A stretch of DNA of 64,000 nucleotides from Planctomycetota bacterium (GCA_021413885.1 JAIOPM010000017.1:1-64000); one strand, 5' to 3'. Shown: positions 8,668 through 18,431, counted from the first letter of the stretch. Numbers and translations are program-made. Notes: generated by a model from the sequence alone, not told the origin.

Positions 8668-10719
8668 TCAGCGCAACGCGATCCGCCACACGACGCCGCC
8701 CCCCAGGGCGACCAGACCTTTCGGGCTCGCGAGCACCGCGGCGACCGGCGCGCCGAGTTCGACGCGGTCCTGCAGGAAGAGTTCGCGCGTGCGATCGAAC
8801 AGAGCGAGCCCGCGATCGGTGACCGCGACGATTCTCGAAGTCGTCACCCACGCTTCGGGGCCGAACGCGTCCTTCGGCGGCAGCGCGAGCGACACAGTGC
8901 GCGTGCCGCGTTCGAGATCGATCGTCGCGAGGCGTTCGCCGGCGTCGCTCGCGAGCACGGCGAGCACCGTCGAGCCGTTCGCGCCGAGGATCGTGCGCAG
9001 CTCGCCGATTTCGAACGGCGTCGCGGCGAACAGTCCGTTGCCCTCGACGTCCGGTCGCGCGCGCAGCCGGTAGCCGCGGTCGGAATCGACCGGCGGCCAG
9101 AGCAACTCGCCGTCCGAGAGCGCCCACGGTCGCCGTCCGCGCCAGCCTGAGTCCTCCGCCTTGCGCCGGCGGTTCTTCACGCTCCACACGAGCCGGCCGT
9201 CCGCGGCGTCGAAGAGCACGCCGAAGCCGGTGCTCGTGCCGGCGAAGACTCGATCGTCGAGTGCGAGCAACTCGAGCGGCGCGGTGTCGATGTTCGCCGC
9301 CTGCTCGAAGCGCTTCACCGCGGTCCGCGGACCGATCGGACCGCGCGCGAGACGCCGCTTCCACAGCGGCCGACCGGTCGCGAGGTCGAGCGCGACCGCC
9401 CACGTCACGGCGTCGTCGAGCTCGGCCGCGTCCGGCGGCGTCGAGCGCGCGAGCAGCACGAGCTCCGTCGAGAAGACGACCGGGCCGGGCTCGAACTGGA
9501 GCTCGTCGAGCGCGAGCTCGTCCGGAAAACGCGTCGAACGCCCACGCCCATCGGCGACGCTCGTGCCGCTGGTCGCCCAGCGCACCGTCGGCGGCGCGTC
9601 GACGTCGAGCACTCCCGTCGCGAGCGCGAGTCGCACCACCGCGCAACGCGAGTTCGGTCCGACTTCGCCCACGGTCACGAGCGCGTCGTTGCCGAGCGCG
9701 ATCGGCGTCAGCCGTCGTCCTGGAACGCGACAGCGCACCGGTGCGGCGCCGACGCCTAGCCCCAGCTCGCGCAGCAAGCTCGACGGACGGAACGTCGTCG
9801 CCGTCTCGTCGCCGTTCGCGGGGAAGACCGCGACCAGGTCGTTGGATTGCACGAGCAACGCGCCCGAAGCGAGGAACACGGCACCGGGCGCGAGCCAGAG
9901 TTGGAGCTCGTCCTCGCGTCCGTTCGCGTCCAGGCGCGCGCGTCCGAGCACGGCGGCGAAGTCTCGATCGTAGAGCAGCGCGCGCACCGGTCCGAAGCCG
10001 CGCGCGCCGTCGACCGCATTCGTCGGCGCCGCGGCGGGCGGGAGCTCGACGCGCGCGAGTGCTGCGTTCCGTCGCTCGATCGCCGCGACGAACGGCGCGC
10101 CGTCCGCGCCGAGGAACGCCGCGTGCCGAGCCGCGCGTTCCAGCGAGGCGTGAACGAGTTCGAGCCGCACTTCCGCGAACGCCGCGTCCGCGATGCGCAG
10201 CGCGGCTCGCGCGGCGGAAGACGTTCCCGGGTACGTGCGTTCGATGCGTTGCCACACCTCGCGGTCGGAGCCGCTGCGGTCGAGCTCTTCCTTCGCTCGC
10301 GCTTCGAAACGCGCGGTCCAACGCGCACGGTCGTTGGCGTCGAGCTGCGCGAGGCGTGCGAGCAGCGCGAACTCCGCGCCCTCCGCGCGGCGCAACTTGG
10401 TCGTCTCGTCGTGCGACGAGCCCGAAGTCCCGTGCAGTTGCAGCGCGGGATCCGGTCGCACCCATTCGTCGCTCGAACACGCGCCGACCGCGTCGTGCCA
10501 CGCGTCGAAGACGGCATTGATCGCGCGCTCGCGATCGCTTCGCGACGGCGTGCTCGCGCGCAACGCGACCAGGCGCAGATCGGCGTCGGAGAAGAACTCT
10601 TCCGCGGCCTTCGACGTCTCGAACTCGGTCTGGTTCTCGAGCGGGCCTTCGCCGAACGCGACCGGATCCTGGGGCGCGAACCCGAACGCGGCGAGAGCGC
10701 AGAACGCGAGCGACGACAT
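8668..10719 (-). CDS. Secreted PQQ-type beta-propeller protein with helical N-terminus
   Basis: 683 residues. The start ATG at 10719 is followed by a short signal-peptide-like segment (MSSLAFCALAAFGFAPQ). A longer in-frame extension exists but is Arg-rich and not credible. Residues about 30-240 are helical and charged and align by eye with the helical part of the protein at 1-1908 ('RFEARAKEEL' against 'RFEPMASAEL'). The rest contains propeller blades such as 'TWAVALDLATGRPLWKRRL' and 'VLFDAADGRLVWSV'. A TAGTCT box lies 8 bases before the ATG (10733-10728), so the message may be nearly leaderless. It is 151 bases from the MoxR start and may head the same operon. Function is unknown beyond an extracytoplasmic propeller. 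Confidence 0.82.
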   Translation of the reverse strand: MSSLAFCALAAFGFAPQDPVAFGEGPLENQTEFETSKAAEEFFSDADLRLVALRASTPSRSDRERAINAVFDAWHDAVGACSSDEWVRPDPALQLHGTSGSSHDETTKLRRAEGAEFALLARLAQLDANDRARWTARFEARAKEELDRSGSDREVWQRIERTYPGTSSAARAALRIADAAFAEVRLELVHASLERAARHAAFLGADGAPFVAAIERRNAALARVELPPAAAPTNAVDGARGFGPVRALLYDRDFAAVLGRARLDANGREDELQLWLAPGAVFLASGALLVQSNDLVAVFPANGDETATTFRPSSLLRELGLGVGAAPVRCRVPGRRLTPIALGNDALVTVGEVGPNSRCAVVRLALATGVLDVDAPPTVRWATSGTSVADGRGRSTRFPDELALDELQFEPGPVVFSTELVLLARSTPPDAAELDDAVTWAVALDLATGRPLWKRRLARGPIGPRTAVKRFEQAANIDTAPLELLALDDRVFAGTSTGFGVLFDAADGRLVWSVKNRRRKAEDSGWRGRRPWALSDGELLWPPVDSDRGYRLRARPDVEGNGLFAATPFEIGELRTILGANGSTVLAVLASDAGERLATIDLERGTRTVSLALPPKDAFGPEAWVTTSRIVAVTDRGLALFDRTRELFLQDRVELGAPVAAVLASPKGLVALGGGVVWRIALR

Positions 10720-10727
10720 CGCGCCCG

Positions 10728-10733
10728 AGACTA
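10728..10733 (-). promoter_or_regulatory. -10-like box of the propeller gene
   Basis: TAGTCT on the minus strand, 8 bases before the ATG at 10719. No convincing -35 is present. The spacing implies a near-leaderless transcript. Confidence 0.4.
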
Positions 10734-10771
10734 ACCGTCGCCGCCGCCGCGAGGCGAACGGATTGCGGCGC

Positions 10772-11098
10772 TCAGTCTTCCAACGGACTTTGCGGCGCGC
10801 GCAGGAGACGCTTCTCGCGCTCCTGATAGATCGGATCGTTCTGCGCGCGCAGTTGCACGCGCAGGTCCTCGAGGCGGCCGAGGTCTGATTGTTCGCGCGC
10901 GTACAGCGTCTCTTCTTCGTCGGAGAGCCGCGCACTCTCGGCGAGCGCCGGGATCAAGCCGAGCGCGAGCACCTGCACGCACACCGCGAGCGCCAGCCAC
11001 GCCGGCCATTCCTCGCGCAGACGTCGACCGATCGAACGACGCGGCGCTTCCTCTTCGAGGGGCGTCTGCAGGTTGAGCTGGAGTTGATGGGGGGACAT
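10772..11098 (-). CDS. FtsB/DivIC-like septum formation initiator protein
   Basis: 108 residues. A 35-residue basic cytoplasmic head is followed by one membrane helix (about 36-54, 'LALAVCVQVLALGLIPALA') and a charged heptad-like coiled coil (about 57-100, 'LSDEEETLYAREQSDLGRLE'). This is the layout of FtsB/DivIC, the small bitopic divisome protein. Location supports it: it lies 15 bases downstream of enolase, and eno-ftsB adjacency is well known in other bacteria. There is no sequence motif specific enough to prove the assignment, and many Planctomycetota are described as dividing without a complete classical divisome. It may be another small coiled-coil membrane protein. Confidence 0.6.
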   Translation of the reverse strand: MSPHQLQLNLQTPLEEEAPRRSIGRRLREEWPAWLALAVCVQVLALGLIPALAESARLSDEEETLYAREQSDLGRLEDLRVQLRAQNDPIYQEREKRLLRAPQSPLED

Positions 11099-11113
11099 GC
11101 TCTAGGCCGATCT

Positions 11114-12442
<1,329 letters not shown>

Positions 12443-12443
12443 C

Positions 12444-12449
12444 TATCCT
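12444..12449 (+). promoter_or_regulatory. -10-like box of the pssA operon
   Basis: TATCCT, 34 bases before the pssA GTG. The -35 is poor. The same hexamer precedes the S9 peptidase (22254-22259) and gltX (50397-50402). Confidence 0.35.
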
Positions 12450-12483
12450 GTGGACCCGCCGTGCGCGGGGCCCCGAGGAACCC

Positions 12484-13368
12484 GTGCGTCGAGTCTCCCT
12501 CCTTCCGAACCTGTTGACCCTGGGCAACGCCTTCTGCGGGTTGCTCGCGTTGGCCAAGGCGATCGATGCCCTGGCCTTCGCCGGGTCGAACTCGGCCATC
12601 TTCTACGACAAGCTCGAAACCGCGTGCTGGCTGGTCTTCGCCGGCATGGTCTTCGACGCGGTCGACGGCAAGGTCGCGCGGATGACCGGCGGCTCGAGCG
12701 AGTTCGGCGCCCAGCTCGACTCCTTCTCGGACGCGCTGACGTTCGGCTGCGTCCCGCCGCTGCTGGTCAAGGTGATGATCGAGCACGAGGGTCCGCTCCA
12801 CGGCTACGTCGGCAACCCGCGCCTGCACTTCCTCGCGGCGGCGGCGTTCGCGCTGATGGCGATCCTGAGGCTCGCGCGCTTCAACCTCGAGAACGAGCCC
12901 GAGGAGAAGGCGCACCAGAGCTTCAAAGGCCTGCCCTCGCCCGCGGCGGCCGGCGCGGCGGTCTCGATGATCCTCTTCTATCTGACGGTGGCGCGGCCCG
13001 AGCTCCAGGTCGACGACGGCCGGCCGACGCCGGTCGGGCGCGCCCTCTCGCTCTTCCCGGACATCCACCTGCACGTCCCGGGTTGGTACCTACCGATGAT
13101 GGCGCTCGCCCTGCCGATCCTCGGCACGTTGATGGTGAGCCGGGTGCCGTACGCCCACGTCGCCTCGCGGTTGACCAAGCGCGGCAGCTTCTTCGCGTTG
13201 GTTTGGGTCGTCTTCGGCGCGTTCGTGCTGTTCGCTGCTCCGGTGCCGGCGTTGTTCCTCGCCTTCAACGGCTTCGCGCTGTGGGGCGTGATGCGCTGGC
13301 TCTTCCGGCGGAAGAAGCGCGTGCCCGCCGCTCTCCCCGACGACTTCTTCACGCCGACCGCACGATGA
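12484..13368 (+). CDS. pssA: CDP-diacylglycerol--serine O-phosphatidyltransferase
   Basis: 294 residues beginning at a GTG with 'GAGGAA' 5 bases upstream. It makes phosphatidylserine from CDP-diacylglycerol and serine in the membrane. The CDP-alcohol phosphotransferase signature DGxxAR(x8)Gx3Dx3D is complete: 'DAVDGKVARMTGG' followed by 'FGAQLDSFSD'. The N-terminal 'LLPNLLTLGNAFCGLLAL' is typical of the PssA family. About eight hydrophobic segments are visible. Its stop overlaps the folK start by 4 bases, so it heads a coupled biosynthetic operon. Confidence 0.95.
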   Translation: MRRVSLLPNLLTLGNAFCGLLALAKAIDALAFAGSNSAIFYDKLETACWLVFAGMVFDAVDGKVARMTGGSSEFGAQLDSFSDALTFGCVPPLLVKVMIEHEGPLHGYVGNPRLHFLAAAAFALMAILRLARFNLENEPEEKAHQSFKGLPSPAAAGAAVSMILFYLTVARPELQVDDGRPTPVGRALSLFPDIHLHVPGWYLPMMALALPILGTLMVSRVPYAHVASRLTKRGSFFALVWVVFGAFVLFAAPVPALFLAFNGFALWGVMRWLFRRKKRVPAALPDDFFTPTAR

Positions 13369-13841
13369 ACGCACGCCGCGGGGAGGTTCGGGTCTTTGTC
13401 GCCGTCGGCGCCAACCTCGGCGACCGCGAGCGAGCCTTCGACTTCGCCCTCGCGCGCTTCGCGGCGTCGGCCGGCGTGCGCGTCGTGCGGCGTTCGACGT
13501 GGATCGAGACGGAGCCCGTCGGCGGGCCGGTCGGTCAGCCGCGGTTCCTGAACGGCGTCGTCGAGCTCGGGACCACGCTCGACGTGCGCGCGTTCTTCGC
13601 GTTGCTCCAAGCGATCGAGTTCCAAGCCGGCCGCGATCGTTCGCGTTCCGTGCGCCACGGGCCGCGCGAGCTCGACCTCGACCTGTTGCTCTTCGGCGAC
13701 CTCGAGATCGACGAACCCGATCTGACGGTGCCGCATCCGCGGATGGGCGAGCGCGAGTTCGTGCTCGGGCCGCTCGCCGAACTCGAGCCCGATCTGGCGC
13801 GGAGCCGCCGGCGGCTCTCGTCCCGCGTCGACGCGCGCTGA
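13365..13841 (+). CDS. folK: 2-amino-4-hydroxy-6-hydroxymethyldihydropteridine diphosphokinase
   Basis: 158 residues from the ATG at 13365, which overlaps the pssA stop (ATGA). HPPK transfers pyrophosphate from ATP to the pterin in folate synthesis. Diagnostic motifs are 'VAVGANLGDRERAF' at the N-terminus, 'RHGPRELDLDLLLFGD' (the pterin/ATP-binding RxGPRxLDLDLLL motif) and 'VPHPRMGEREFVLGPLAEL'. The length is normal for a monofunctional HPPK. The next gene, panC, starts 16 bases downstream. Confidence 0.96.
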   Translation: MNARRGEVRVFVAVGANLGDRERAFDFALARFAASAGVRVVRRSTWIETEPVGGPVGQPRFLNGVVELGTTLDVRAFFALLQAIEFQAGRDRSRSVRHGPRELDLDLLLFGDLEIDEPDLTVPHPRMGEREFVLGPLAELEPDLARSRRRLSSRVDAR

Positions 13842-13857
13842 AGCGCGAGTGCCCGCG

Positions 13858-14730
13858 ATGCAACGACGCGACGATCCGGTTTCCGCGTCCGATTGGTGCC
13901 GCGCGCAGTTGGTCGCCGGCCGCAAGCTCGGTTTCGTGCCGACGATGGGGGCGTTGCACGAAGGCCATCTGTCGTTGGTGCGCCGCGCGCGCGCCGAGTG
14001 CGGCCTGGTCGCGGTCAGCGTCTTCGTCAATCCGTTGCAGTTCAACGAAGCGCGCGACTTCGAGCGCTACCCGCGCGACTTCGACGGCGATGCGCGTTTG
14101 CTCGCCGACGCCGGTTGCGACCTGGTGTTCACCGGCACGCTCGAGCAGTTCTTCCCCGAGTCCGGCGGCGCGCGCGATCGCATCGCGTGGCGCGAGCCCG
14201 GCGCGAGCGCCGAAGGTCTCGAAGGCGCGTTGCGTCCCGGCCATTTCCGCGGCGTCGCGACGATCGTCGCGCGGCTCTTCGAGCTGGTGCGTCCGACGCG
14301 CGCGTACTTCGGTGAGAAGGATTTCCAGCAGACGTTGGTCGTGCGTCAAGTCGCGCGCGAGCTCGGTTATCCGACGATCGTCGTCTGCCCGACGTTGCGC
14401 GAGCCGAGCGGCCTCGCGCGCTCGTCGCGCAACGAATTGCTTTCGGCCGAACAACGCGAACGCGCCGTCGCGATCCATCGCGGACTCCTGCGCTCGCGCG
14501 CGTTGTGGCGCGAGGACGGCGAACGCCGAGCGGACGCGTTGCGCGCGCCGATCCGGGAGGAGCTCGCGCTCGCGCACCTCGAACTCGAGTACGCCGAGCT
14601 GCGCGACCCCGACGATTGGACCTCCGCCGAACCGGTCGCGCCGCTGGAGCGCGCCGTCGCGTTGGTCGCCGCGCGCGCGGGCTCGGTGCGCTTGATCGAC
14701 AACCTGCGCCTCGACGAGTCGTCGTCGTGA
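13858..14730 (+). CDS. panC: Pantothenate synthetase (pantoate--beta-alanine ligase)
   Basis: 290 residues. The ATG at 13858 was chosen; a GTG at 13849 would add three residues. It joins pantoate and beta-alanine with ATP, giving pantothenate for coenzyme A. Family motifs are 'FVPTMGALHEGHLSLVRRA' (HxGH nucleotide-binding site), 'VSVFVNPLQF', 'FGEKDFQQTLVVRQ' (KMSK-like region precedes) and 'GLARSSRN'. The stop overlaps the ispE GTG start by 4 bases. No panB or panD is nearby. Confidence 0.96.
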   Translation: MQRRDDPVSASDWCRAQLVAGRKLGFVPTMGALHEGHLSLVRRARAECGLVAVSVFVNPLQFNEARDFERYPRDFDGDARLLADAGCDLVFTGTLEQFFPESGGARDRIAWREPGASAEGLEGALRPGHFRGVATIVARLFELVRPTRAYFGEKDFQQTLVVRQVARELGYPTIVVCPTLREPSGLARSSRNELLSAEQRERAVAIHRGLLRSRALWREDGERRADALRAPIREELALAHLELEYAELRDPDDWTSAEPVAPLERAVALVAARAGSVRLIDNLRLDESSS

Positions 14731-15674
14731 GCGCGTCGACGGCCGGTTGGGTGCGTGCGCAGGCGCCCGCGAAGGTCAATCCGTACCTCGCGGTGCTCGG
14801 TCGGCGCGCGGACGGTTACCACGAGCTCGATACGACGCTCGCGACGCTCGCGCTCTTCGACACGGTCGCGGTGCGCGCGCGCGATGTCGACGGGATCGCC
14901 TTCACGGTCGCCGGACCGTGCGCGAGCGCCGACGTGCCGGTCGATGCGACCAACCTCGCGGTGCGCGCCGCGCGGGCGGCGCTCGACGCGGCGCGGAGCG
15001 CGGGAGCGAACGTCGCGGGCCTCGAACTCGCGCTCGAGAAGCGCATCCCGAGCCAGGCCGGTCTCGGCGGCGGCAGCTCCGACGCCGCGGCGGCGTGGCT
15101 CGCGACCGCGAGCTTGCTCGGACTCGACCCGACGTCGTCCGCCGCGCGTCGCACGCTCGCCGAGCTCGGGTCTGATTGCGCGTTCTTCCTCGAGGCCCGC
15201 GAGACGGGCTTCGCGCGCTGTCGCGGTCGCGGCGAGCGCGTCGCAACGTTGCCGCGTCCCCGGCGAGAGTGGTGGGCCGTCGTCGCGACGCCGGCGCAAG
15301 GCGCATCGACGGCGGCGGTCTACGGCGCGCTCGCACGCTCCGGTTCGCACGCGCCGCCGCAGCCGGAGTTGAGACTGGACGCGCTCGACCGCGCGGAAGC
15401 GGACGCGCGCGCGTCGCTGTTCAATCGTCTGGAAGGCGCTGCGCTCGGCGCGGTCGCCGAACTTCGCACGTGGCGCGAGCTGCTCGACGAACTCGGCCTC
15501 GCTCACTTTCGACTCGCCGGTAGCGGCGCGAGCTTCTTCGGACTCTACGATTCTCACCCACACGCGGAGTCCGACTCCGCGCGGCTCGCCGAACGGCTCG
15601 CTCGGCGCGCGTTGACTTCCCGCGGCAACTGGATCGTTCCATTCGCGGGCCACGGCGTTCGACTCCTTCCCTGA
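14727..15674 (+). CDS. ispE: 4-diphosphocytidyl-2-C-methyl-D-erythritol kinase
   Basis: 315 residues from a GTG at 14727 that overlaps the panC stop (GTGA). This GHMP kinase phosphorylates CDP-methylerythritol in the MEP isoprenoid pathway. The substrate-binding N-terminus 'AQAPAKVNPYLAVLGRRADG' and the GHMP ATP loop 'IPSQAGLGGGSSDAAAAW' are intact, as is the C-terminal 'FRLAGSGASFFGLYDS'. The ispE-spoVG neighbour order is also known from Firmicutes. A 115-base gap follows before spoVG, so the latter may have its own promoter. Confidence 0.96.
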   Translation: MSASTAGWVRAQAPAKVNPYLAVLGRRADGYHELDTTLATLALFDTVAVRARDVDGIAFTVAGPCASADVPVDATNLAVRAARAALDAARSAGANVAGLELALEKRIPSQAGLGGGSSDAAAAWLATASLLGLDPTSSAARRTLAELGSDCAFFLEARETGFARCRGRGERVATLPRPRREWWAVVATPAQGASTAAVYGALARSGSHAPPQPELRLDALDRAEADARASLFNRLEGAALGAVAELRTWRELLDELGLAHFRLAGSGASFFGLYDSHPHAESDSARLAERLARRALTSRGNWIVPFAGHGVRLLP

Positions 15675-15789
15675 ATCGAACGATTCCGTCGCTCTTCTTC
15701 CTCGCATCCGCCTTCCCACGAACTTCGCGCGTCGTCGTTCCGTCGGAAACTTGCCACCCCTTTCCCGGGGTAGACGGATTCCTCTCGCT

Positions 15790-16236
15790 ATGAACATCAC
15801 CGAGGTGCGCGTCAAGTTGATCAACGACCCTCGGGACAAGCTGCGCGCGTTCGCGACGATCACGATCGACGATTGTCTCGTGATCCGCGACCTCAAGATC
15901 ATCGACGGCGGACCCAAGGGCCTGTTCGTCGCGATGCCGAGCCGCAAGATGCAGGAGCGCTGTCCCGAGTGCGCCGGCAAGAACTCGATCCGGGCGCGCT
16001 TCTGCAATGACTGCGGCGCGCGGTTGCCCGAGCACCGCGGCGAGCTCGACCAACGCGGCAAGGTCCGCCTGTACGCCGACATCGCGCACCCGATCCACAA
16101 GGAGAGCCGCGACACGGTCCAGCGCGAGGTGGTGCGCGGGTACCACGTCGAGCTCGATCGCTCGAAGCAGGCGGGCTACGTCGAGCCGACGTTCGACGAC
16201 CTCGACTACCACCACTACGGCGAAGCGACCGGCTGA
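15790..16236 (+). CDS. spoVG: SpoVG family protein with inserted zinc ribbon
   Basis: 148 residues from the ATG at 15790 ('MNITEVRVKLINDPRDKLRA', the classic SpoVG start). SpoVG proteins are small nucleic-acid-binding regulators that bind RNA or DNA and affect septation and gene expression. After the conserved 'GLFVAMPSRK' the sequence inserts C58-x2-C61 and C72-x2-C75 ('RCPECAGK', 'FCNDCGARL'), a treble-clef or ribbon-type zinc site absent from the short SpoVG of Firmicutes. The normal 'RLYADIAHPI' segment then resumes. It lies between ispE and aroDE, with 29 bases to the latter. Confidence 0.93.
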   Translation: MNITEVRVKLINDPRDKLRAFATITIDDCLVIRDLKIIDGGPKGLFVAMPSRKMQERCPECAGKNSIRARFCNDCGARLPEHRGELDQRGKVRLYADIAHPIHKESRDTVQREVVRGYHVELDRSKQAGYVEPTFDDLDYHHYGEATG

Positions 16237-16244
16237 ACCCTTGG

Positions 16245-16250
16245 TAGTCT
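16245..16250 (+). promoter_or_regulatory. -10-like box before aroDE
   Basis: TAGTCT, 15 bases before the aroDE ATG, just after the spoVG stop. No good -35. It may give aroDE-aroK a separate short-leader promoter. Confidence 0.35.
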
Positions 16251-16265
16251 CGGGGCCTCCCGCGG

Positions 16266-17741
16266 ATGGCCGTCGTCGTCTCCTGCCTCGCCGACAGTCT
16301 GTCGGAACTCCTGCGCTCGGCTCGTCACGCCGCGGCGCACGCCGATGCGATCGAGCTGCGCCTCGATCGGCTGACGAATCTCGCGGAGGGTGAACTCGTC
16401 GACGGGATTCGCTCGCTCGGCAAGCCGGTGATCGCGGCGTGCAACGGGCCGCAGAGCTACGGGCATTTTCGCGGGACGACGACGGAGCTCCGCGCGCGTT
16501 TGCGCACCGCGGCTCGCGCCGGAGCCCGTTTCGTCGACGTCGATTGGCGCGCGGCGGACGAGCTCGGCGAGTTCGTCGGCGCGCGGCGGATCGTGTCGCG
16601 GCACGAGCTCGCGACCGCGACGTTCGAGCCGCGGCGTTGGCGGGACGAGCTCGCAGCCTGCGCGCGCGGGAACGATCTCCAGAAGCTCGTGCACGAGGCG
16701 AATTCGGCGGAGGAAGCGCTCGAGTTGCTCGCGTTGCTCGGCGAAGCGCGCGGCGAGCTCGTCGCGTTCTCGTCGGGCGCCGTCGGACGGTTCTCGCGGC
16801 TCCTCGCGCCGTTGCTCGGTTCGCCGTTCACGTACGCGGCTGCGCGCACCGCCGACGGACGCGTGAACGCGACCGCGCCGGGCCAGTGGCCCGCGGACGA
16901 GTTGCACGCGGAGCTCGCGCGTTGCGCGGGCGGACCGCTCGAATTCTACGGCGTCGTCGGCCACCCGATCGCGCATTCGCTCTCGCCCGCGGTGCACAAC
17001 GCGCTCCTTCGCGCGGCGCGACGGAACGCGGCGTACGTCGCGTTCGAGGCTCACGACTTCGAGCGCTTCGCTCTCGCGGCGCGAGCACTCGGCGTGCGCG
17101 GCCTGTCGATCACCGCGCCGTTCAAGGCGGACGCGTTGCGGCTCGCGAGCGAGAGCGACGCGTCCGCGCGCGAACTCGGCGCCGCGAACACCTGGATCGC
17201 CGACGCGCACGGTTGGCGCGCGTCGAACACCGACGTCGCGGGTGTCGCGGCGCTGTTCGAGCGCGCGGAAGCTCTCGCTCGGCGTTCGTTCGCTGGTGCG
17301 ACGTTGTGCGTGCTCGGCGCCGGCGGCGCGGCGCGCGCCGTCGTCGCGGTCGCGCGTGAGCGAGGCCTGCGCGTCACCGTCGCCGCTCGCGAACCGTCGC
17401 GCGCCGTGGCGTTCGTTTCGCAGTGGGGCGCGGAAGTGATTCCGTGGGCACAGATCGCGGAGCGGAGTTGGGACGTGCTCTTCAACACGACGCCGATCGG
17501 TTGGCGCGCCGGAGAGTCGCCGATTCCGCGGGAGTGGCTGCGCGCGAGCGTCGTCCTCGACGCGCTCTACCGACCGGACGGCACCGAGCTGCTCCGTTTC
17601 GCGCGAGACGTCGGCTCGATCGCCGTCGGCGGCGAAGCGTGGTTCCTCGCGCAAGCGGCCGCGCAGTTCCGCGCGTTCAGCGGCGAACACGCCGATGCGG
17701 CGACGCTCGCGCGCGCGTTCGCGAAGGAGCGCTCGACATGA
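16266..17741 (+). CDS. aroDE: Bifunctional type I 3-dehydroquinate dehydratase / shikimate dehydrogenase
   Basis: 491 residues, a fusion of two consecutive shikimate-pathway enzymes. Residues 1-about 215 are a type I dehydroquinase. His113 ('VSRHEL') and Schiff-base Lys140 ('LQKLVHEAN') are 27 residues apart, the same spacing as the His143/Lys170 pair known for this family. Residues about 225-491 are shikimate dehydrogenase, with 'VVGHPIAHSLSPAVHNALL' for shikimate, catalytic Lys287 ('ITAPFKADAL'), 'ELGAANTW', 'SNTDVAG' and the NADP loop 'LGAGGAARAVV'. Such fusions occur in plants, Chlamydiae and Planctomycetota. The stop overlaps aroK by 4 bases, so three successive activities are coupled. 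Confidence 0.95.
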   Translation: MAVVVSCLADSLSELLRSARHAAAHADAIELRLDRLTNLAEGELVDGIRSLGKPVIAACNGPQSYGHFRGTTTELRARLRTAARAGARFVDVDWRAADELGEFVGARRIVSRHELATATFEPRRWRDELAACARGNDLQKLVHEANSAEEALELLALLGEARGELVAFSSGAVGRFSRLLAPLLGSPFTYAAARTADGRVNATAPGQWPADELHAELARCAGGPLEFYGVVGHPIAHSLSPAVHNALLRAARRNAAYVAFEAHDFERFALAARALGVRGLSITAPFKADALRLASESDASARELGAANTWIADAHGWRASNTDVAGVAALFERAEALARRSFAGATLCVLGAGGAARAVVAVARERGLRVTVAAREPSRAVAFVSQWGAEVIPWAQIAERSWDVLFNTTPIGWRAGESPIPREWLRASVVLDALYRPDGTELLRFARDVGSIAVGGEAWFLAQAAAQFRAFSGEHADAATLARAFAKERST

Positions 17742-18313
17742 GCACGCCGCGTCGCACGCTCGCGTTGGTCGGCCTGCGTTGCAGCGGCAAGTCGTCGGTC
17801 GGCGCGCGGCTCGCCGCGTTGCTCGGCGTCGCATTCGTCGATCTCGACGAACGTGTGCGCGCGTTCGCGTCGCAGCTCGACGGGCGCGAGTACCGTCACG
17901 CGGGCGACGTGCTCGCGGCGAGCGGCGTCGCGCGTTTTCGCGAACTCGAGGCGCTCGCGTTGACGCTGGCGCTCGAACGCGGCGCGCCGAGCGTCCTCGC
18001 GACCGGCGGCGGCGTCGTCGAGCGCGCCGACAACCGTTCGCGTCTGACCGCCTCGTGCTTCGTCGTCCGGCTCGACGCGCCGCTCGAGGTCCTCGCCGCG
18101 CGCCTCGCGGCCGATCCGACGCCGCGGCCCGCGTTGGTCGGCGGCGATCCGCTCGCGGAGCTCGCCGAACTGCGCGCGCGCCGCGCCGCGTGGTACGCCG
18201 AGGTCGCGCACCTCGCGCTCGACACCGGCCGCGACTCGATCGAGGTCATCGCCTCGCGCTTGGCGGCGCAGCCCGACGTGAGGACTTGGACAACGAACGC
18301 AAGCAGTCCTTGA
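17738..18313 (+). CDS. aroK: Shikimate kinase
   Basis: 191 residues from the ATG at 17738, which overlaps the aroDE stop (ATGA). It phosphorylates shikimate to shikimate 3-phosphate with ATP. The P-loop 'GLRCSGKSSVG', shikimate-binding 'VDLDERV', 'FRELEALAL' and 'LATGGGVV' are present, with the lid region around 'DPTPRPALVGGDPL'. The length is typical. The promoter of the downstream initiator tRNA overlaps its stop codon. Confidence 0.93.
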   Translation: MSTPRRTLALVGLRCSGKSSVGARLAALLGVAFVDLDERVRAFASQLDGREYRHAGDVLAASGVARFRELEALALTLALERGAPSVLATGGGVVERADNRSRLTASCFVVRLDAPLEVLAARLAADPTPRPALVGGDPLAELAELRARRAAWYAEVAHLALDTGRDSIEVIASRLAAQPDVRTWTTNASSP

Positions 18314-18337
18314 ATTCGCGCCCGCAGCGCATACAGT
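18310..18337 (+). promoter_or_regulatory. Promoter of tRNA-fMet
   Basis: TTGAAT (18310-18315), a 16-base spacer and TACAGT (18332-18337), 17 bases before the mature tRNA. It overlaps the aroK stop codon. Confidence 0.55.
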
Positions 18338-18354
18338 GTCCCGCCTCAAAGCGA

Positions 18355-18431
18355 CGCGCGGTGGAGCAGTCTGGCAGCTCGTCGGGCTCATAACCCGGAG
18401 GTCGCAGGTTCGAATCCTGCCCGCGCTACCA
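18355..18431 (+). tRNA. Initiator tRNA-fMet (anticodon CAT)
   Basis: A 77-base cloverleaf with the CCA encoded (18429-18431). The acceptor stem is unpaired at position 1-72 (C1 opposite U72). The D stem has the A11-U24 pair, and the anticodon stem ends in three G-C pairs (CGGG, CTCATAA, CCCG). These are the hallmarks of bacterial initiator tRNA. Most bacteria use C1-A72; C1-U72 keeps the mismatch that formyltransferase recognises. The T arm is GCAGG-TTCGAAT-CCTGC. Confidence 0.95.

Noticed and set aside
13849-13857. GTG start for panC
   Set aside because: It adds only three residues and the ATG at 13858 is equally placed. Left as an alternative.
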